This document shows positions 63,744 to 64,000 of a stretch of DNA of 64,000 nucleotides, piece after piece (the stretch's first letter is position 1; each line of letters starts with the position of its first letter). Both the position numbers and the translations under genes were made by a program. Location of the stretch: the NCBI RefSeq assembly GCF_026788005.1, contig NZ_JABEPE010000002.1:124001-188000 (forward strand), in the 5' to 3' direction. The notes under the pieces are model-generated. The model was not told where the DNA came from. It saw only the letters and a program-made list of their open reading frames with translations, and did no database searches. This DNA comes from Alteromonas sp. a30. Its GTDB lineage: Bacteria > Pseudomonadota > Gammaproteobacteria > Enterobacterales > Alteromonadaceae.

Positions 63744-64000
63744 CTATGGTTTACTCTTTATTAAGCCCAGATACCAACTTAACTGGATGAGAACAAAAAA
63801 TGTCCCAACCCAACTAAACCAGCTCAAAGCCGTTAATCCATCATATAGCACTGCCCCAAGACCCAATGAGGCAATCATTGCACCGGTATAAAACATTTCA
63901 AAAATCAGCGCGATATGCTGTTTTTCTCGAAGAATGGGCATAAAAGCCAAAACCCCTGTTATCGTTCTTAACGCAAACCAAGGCATCATAATTTGTGCAA
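63744..64000 (-). CDS. C-terminal end of a polytopic membrane protein, probably a flippase (partial)
   Basis: The frame is open through the right edge, so only the last 85 residues are visible. They form two or three hydrophobic helices with short loops (for example GAMIASLGLGAVLYDGLTAL and FVLIQLSWYLGLIKSKP). The PWFALRTITGVLAFMPILRE segment resembles the late part of Wzx/polysaccharide-transport proteins. If so, the cluster has two flippases. Another membrane protein family is possible. Confidence 0.45.
   Translation of the reverse strand, partial: AQIMMPWFALRTITGVLAFMPILREKQHIALIFEMFYTGAMIASLGLGAVLYDGLTALSWFSWVGTFFVLIQLSWYLGLIKSKP

Noticed and set aside
63633-64000. JUMPstart/ops element for RfaH at the start of the cluster
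   Set aside because: The cluster's promoter end lies beyond the right edge, and no GGCGGTAG-type element was recognised in the visible spacers.

Overview
The window comes from a gammaproteobacterium, probably a marine one in or near the Alteromonadales. The left 13 kb keeps a gammaproteobacterial core neighbourhood: glnD-dapD, then yqcA-truC-yqcC, syd, queF and ppnN, an order close to the E. coli yqcA-truC-yqcC-syd-queF-ppnN block. It also holds DUF3301 and DUF3192 proteins typical of that group. No rRNA, tRNA, CRISPR array, phage gene or intact insertion sequence was seen. The species is not identified.

Region 1 (1-13.7 kb) is housekeeping: nitrogen signalling (GlnD, partial), lysine/peptidoglycan precursor (DapD), tRNA modification (TruC, QueF), Syd, nucleotide turnover (PpnN), NAD-dependent isocitrate dehydrogenase and a ComEA-like secreted protein. 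Two DUF3192 paralogues flank the syd-queF-ppnN part. An 84-bp near-perfect palindrome bounded by TA dinucleotides (5469-5552) looks like a miniature transposable element.

Region 2 (13.7-47.6 kb) and region 4 (59.5-64 kb) are a surface-glycan locus with every gene on the minus strand. It encodes: UDP-Glc, UDP-GlcA and probably UDP-GalA supply (galU, ugd, UDP-GlcA 4-epimerase); a bacillosamine set (PglF/PglE/PglD-like) with a WbpL-type initiating transferase; a legionaminic acid-type nonulosonate set (LegC, NeuC/LegG, NeuB/LegI, NeuA/LegF and a PtmE-like protein); an amidine-forming set (WbpG/PseA-like, HisH2, HisF2); a WbpA-B-D-E set for a 2,3-diacetamido-glucuronic acid; two flippase-like proteins; two SGNH acyltransferases; a methyltransferase; a 2-oxoglutarate oxygenase-like protein; and several glycosyltransferases. 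One of these resembles GT42 sialyltransferases. A PglL/Wzy/WaaL-superfamily membrane protein (44501-46366) could be an O-oligosaccharyltransferase or the polymerase.

Region 3 (47.7-59.3 kb), inside the glycan locus, is a complete-looking type II secretion operon in the order G-E-F-H-I-J-K-L-M-C-D. It ends in a lipoprotein secretin. Directly downstream is a monocistronic gene for a cysteine-free, acidic, Ala/Ser/Thr/Val-rich exported protein with a near-consensus promoter and a strong terminator. The most interesting reading is that this is a cell-surface coat system: an S-layer-like protein, its own secretion machine, and the glycan that may anchor or decorate it, all in one locus. That integrated function is inference; the individual gene families are mostly clear from motifs.
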